Assembly: GCF_000308695.1 (NCBI RefSeq) | Contig: NZ_BAGG01000251.1 | Coordinates: forward strand, 1 to 33,079 | Direction: 5' to 3' | From: Nocardia takedensis NBRC 100417 | GTDB taxonomy: Bacteria; Actinomycetota; Actinomycetes; Mycobacteriales; Mycobacteriaceae | Length of the DNA stretch: 33,079 bases | In this document: positions 31,269 to 33,079 of the stretch, piece after piece | How positions within the stretch are numbered: position 1 is the first letter of the stretch | Layout: each line of letters starts with the position of its first letter | Notes under the pieces: generated by a model | What the model saw: only the letters and a program-made list of their open reading frames with translations | Told to the model about the DNA's origin: nothing | The model's database searches: none | Made by a program: the position numbers and the translations under genes

Positions 31269-31517
31269 ATGAACCCTTCGAGAGGAATCACGATCTTGCG
31301 CACCGCACTCACCGTCGCCCTCGCCGCGGCGACCGTCTCCGTCCTGCCGGCCGTCGGCCACGCTCGGCCCCCGGCTCACACCGCCGTCGACGAGGCCGCT
31401 TCCTCCGGTTCCTCGGAGGCGCTGCCCTACCTCATCCGATGCCTGCCCTTCGGCCGCTGGATCGCGCTGAGCAGCGGAATGCCCGACGACGGGCCCGTGG
31501 GGCCGGGCTGGTGCTGA
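31269..31517 (+). CDS. Small secreted protein, 82 aa
   Basis: ATG at 31269 opens a signal peptide: MNPSRG-ITILRTALTVALA, then AATVSVLPAVGHA with cleavage probably after GHA near residue 32. The mature part is about 50 residues, with a Ser/Ala-rich start (DEAASSGSSEA) and the core LPYLIRCLPFGRWIALSSG, ending DGPVGPGWC. The two Cys residues (one in RCLPF, one as the last residue) could form a single loop. No family recognised. Similar short secreted proteins with C-terminal Cys are common in Nocardia-like genomes. TATGGC at 31256 is a weak minus-10 candidate. Confidence 0.7.
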   Translation: MNPSRGITILRTALTVALAAATVSVLPAVGHARPPAHTAVDEAASSGSSEALPYLIRCLPFGRWIALSSGMPDDGPVGPGWC

Positions 31518-31591
31518 AGGCCGGGTGAAAATGCCGCGCTGAGCGGGCGCGACACGCGCTGTGCTCACCGGGCAGGCGGGGTGGTCGGCGC

Positions 31592-31783
31592 TTGCTCCGC
31601 GCCATCACCGAAACCGACATCACCGTCCGTCAACCGGTCGTGCAGTCCGTCGACCGCACCGATACAGACGACGACATCGCCACCGCCCGAGCCCACTCCG
31701 TGATCCACGGCGCCTCCGAATACGAGGTCTTCGACCTGCGCAGTGAAGAAGGCCGCTGGAAAGTCTGCAACCTCGAAGGCTGA
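31592..31783 (+). pseudogene. C-terminal remnant of a small exported-type domain (possibly DUF4878/lumazine-binding-like)
   Basis: A 63-residue frame that has only TTG as start and no ribosome binding site. It reads VRQPVVQSVDRTDTDDDIATARAHSV and then EVFDLRSEEGRWKVCNLEG. The end (F-x-L-x-x-E-x-G-x-W-K-V-C) is like that of many actinobacterial lipoproteins of the DUF4878 or lumazine-binding-like group, but the N-terminal signal and first strands are missing. It is either a decayed gene end or, less likely, a short functional gene. It is convergent with the secreted protein gene at 31792. Confidence 0.35.
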
Positions 31784-31791
31784 ATGTTGGG

Positions 31792-32217
31792 TCAGGGGAG
31801 GGGGAGGCAGGAGCTTCCGGTGTTGAGGCCCGCGCCTCGGACCTCTACCGGGATGTATTGGGTGGAGGTGTATTCGCCGGGGACGGAACGGACGGCGACG
31901 AGGTTCTGGGCGCCCTGGCGGGTGGGGGTCCAGGAGAGGGTGACGGTGTTGCTGTCCGGGTGGTGAATCGGGGTGCCGGGGAGGCGTTCGCCGTTGCCGG
32001 GGATCACGCCGCCTGCGACCATGAAGAAGACCGAGTTCGGGGGGACGGTCGCGTCGGTGATGACGGCGGTGACGGTGTAGGCGCAACCGGTCACGAGCCC
32101 TTCCGGGCCGGCGGCGACCGAGACCGAGGTGACCTCGGCTCCGGCGGTGGCCGTGGCGAGAGCGGCGGTGGTCAGCGCGGTCGCGGCGGCTACGGCGAGG
32201 CGGGACTGCGTGCGCAT
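31792..32217 (-). CDS. Secreted protein with Ig-like domain, 141 aa
   Basis: ATG at 32217 has GGAGGAG upstream. Residues 1-28 form a signal peptide (MRTQSRLAVAAATALTTAAL, cleavage near TAGA-EVT). The mature protein of about 110 residues looks like a single beta-sandwich: VTSVSVAAGPEGLVTGCAYT with Cys, VTAVITDATVPPNSVFFMV, TVTLSWTPTRQGAQNLVAV, and an end YIPVEVRGAGLNTGSSCLPLP with a second Cys that could pair with the first. The layout is like Ig-like secreted proteins frequent in Nocardia. It may be a surface or secreted adhesin-type domain, but the function is unknown. Confidence 0.8.
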   Translation of the reverse strand: MRTQSRLAVAAATALTTAALATATAGAEVTSVSVAAGPEGLVTGCAYTVTAVITDATVPPNSVFFMVAGGVIPGNGERLPGTPIHHPDSNTVTLSWTPTRQGAQNLVAVRSVPGEYTSTQYIPVEVRGAGLNTGSSCLPLP

Positions 32218-32248
32218 CGGGTGATCTCCTCCTGGTCGCGGAGTTCCC

Positions 32249-32254
32249 ACTATA
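32249..32254 (-). promoter_or_regulatory. Minus-10 box of the secreted Ig-like protein gene
   Basis: On the minus strand TATAGT (32254 to 32249) is a near-consensus minus-10 box. Transcription would start near 32242, giving a leader of about 25 bases that carries the GGAGGAG ribosome binding site. No clear minus-35 element is seen. Confidence 0.5.
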
Positions 32255-32387
32255 GGTCGCCGCGCCGGTGCGTTCCGGTGCCGCGACGCACAGTCGCGGC
32301 GCGGCAACGCATTCGGGTGGCCTCCCCGCCCGGTGTGAGTCCCGCAGGCCCGGTGACCGTCGGAGTGCCGCCGTCGTCCGGTCGGCG

Positions 32388-33079
32388 TCAGGTGGTGGCG
32401 GCCGCGGAGTCGATGACCGCGTCCAGGAGTTGTTGTCTCGTGGTGAGTTTGACGCGCGGGCGACCGGCGGCCGCACCGGCTTCGCGTTCCAATCGGTCGA
32501 TGGTTCGCCATCCGGCGCGGTCGACCACTTCGGGGCGGCGGGATCGGACCAGGGCGGTCAGGGCCTCGCGGTCGGCGGCGGGGGTGGGCAGTGCGCCCGC
32601 GGTGAAGTCGGCGAGCAACTGCTCGACGGTCTCCTCGGAGTCGACGCGGTTGGAGCCGATGACGCCGCGTGGGCCGCGTTTGATCCAGCCGGAGACGTAG
32701 ACGCCGGGGATGGGTGTGCCGTCGGTGTCGGTGACGCGTCCGTGGTGGTTGGGGACCACGCCGCGGGCATCGTCGAAGGGCAGGTCGGGGACGGGGGTGC
32801 CTTTGTAGCCGATCGAGCGTAGGACCAGGCCGGTGTCGAGGGTTTCGGTGTGGCCGGTGGGTTGGGCGGTGAGGTGTCCGTTGTCGTCGATGAGTTCGTT
32901 GTGGACGAATTCCAACGATTGGACTCGTTGCTCGCCGTGGATTCGGGTGGGTGAGGCCAGGTAGCGGAAGACGATGCGTTTGTTGTTCGGGTTGCGTGGC
33001 CCTGCGGCGTATTCCTGGGCGAGGGTGTATTTGAGTTTGAGGGAGGGTTCGATGTCGGGGTCGTCGAGCAGTGCTTGTG
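32388..33079 (-). CDS. fprA: NADPH-ferredoxin reductase FprA-type, C-terminal part (partial)
   Basis: The frame is open from the window edge to TGA at 32390-32388, giving the last 230 residues of a roughly 450-aa protein. Features of the adrenodoxin-reductase-like FprA family: ALLDDPDIEPSLKLKY, NKRIVFRYLASPTRIHG, TGLVLRSIGYKGTPVPDLPF (a typical Ser-Ile-Gly-Tyr-x-Gly block), and GVYVSGWIKRGPRGVIGSNR with the FAD/NADPH contact motif GWIKRGP-x-GVIG, then DSEETVEQLLADF. The enzyme transfers electrons from NADPH to ferredoxin for cytochromes P450 or reductive reactions. The N-terminal FAD-binding part and start lie outside the window. The Thr/Gly-rich G+T-heavy codons differ slightly from neighbours but remain within normal range. 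Confidence 0.9.
   Translation of the reverse strand, partial: QALLDDPDIEPSLKLKYTLAQEYAAGPRNPNNKRIVFRYLASPTRIHGEQRVQSLEFVHNELIDDNGHLTAQPTGHTETLDTGLVLRSIGYKGTPVPDLPFDDARGVVPNHHGRVTDTDGTPIPGVYVSGWIKRGPRGVIGSNRVDSEETVEQLLADFTAGALPTPAADREALTALVRSRRPEVVDRAGWRTIDRLEREAGAAAGRPRVKLTTRQQLLDAVIDSAAATT

Overview
This is a high-GC actinobacterial window, most likely Nocardia or a close mycolic-acid-containing relative (order Mycobacteriales). The signs are very GC-rich third codon positions, frequent GTG starts, leaderless-looking promoters, a secreted cutinase-family protein, an FprA-type NADPH-ferredoxin reductase, a CYTH/CHAD protein, DUF1707 and DUF4236 proteins, and dense single-gene units. No rRNA, tRNA, CRISPR array, insertion sequence or prophage was found. 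The genus is an inference.

Layout. 1-2601: tail of an unknown gene, a PucR-type regulator, a DUF3626 protein and a TVP38/DedA-like membrane protein. 2602-6770: a possible envelope unit of two tiny uncharged hydrophobic amphipathic peptides (31 and 23 aa), a membrane-anchored cutinase-family hydrolase and a secreted sulfatase. 6781-10418: nitronate monooxygenase-like flavoprotein, a 657-aa Gly/Pro-rich single-pass membrane protein, and a VOC protein behind a strong bidirectional terminator. 10528-13756: Leloir galactose genes (galK, a frameshifted galT, divergent aldose epimerase). 13856-16795: TetR regulator and divergent alpha/beta hydrolase with two matching operators between them, then a lactate-permease pseudogene. 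17077-20827: flavodoxin, CYTH-CHAD protein, small acidic protein, GNAT, a 51-aa protein and a lipoprotein. 21063-24377: acyl-ACP thioesterase followed by a tandem repeat, a 40-aa KOW-like protein, DUF1707 plus MerR operon, SDR. 24378-25916: a run of wrecked genes (unknown remnant, serpin with an internally inverted segment, formate/nitrite transporter tail). 25944-33079: two alpha/beta hydrolases, two methyltransferases, DUF4236 protein, class II glutamine amidotransferase, a stress-type DUF2945 protein, two small secreted proteins and the C-terminal part of FprA.

Main points. (1) The two tiny peptides at 3037-3304 are the best candidate for an undescribed system. They have good ribosome binding sites, no charged residues except one Asp, strict 3-4 hydrophobic spacing, a long hairpin between them, a SigF-like promoter motif upstream and an envelope lipid hydrolase downstream. 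The closest known analogy is the short helical PorA/PorH mycomembrane porins of Corynebacterium; phenol-soluble-modulin-like or toxin peptides are alternatives. (2) At least four metabolic or structural genes are broken in different ways: galT by frameshift, the lactate permease by internal deletion, the serpin by inversion plus deletion, and the formate/nitrite transporter by truncation. This suggests ongoing gene loss in this lineage, or assembly error for the simple frameshift. (3) Several short genes are easy to miss: a leaderless KOW-like 40-mer, a TTG-started DUF2945 gene with a SigF-like promoter, a DUF4236 gene, and 47- and 51-aa proteins.
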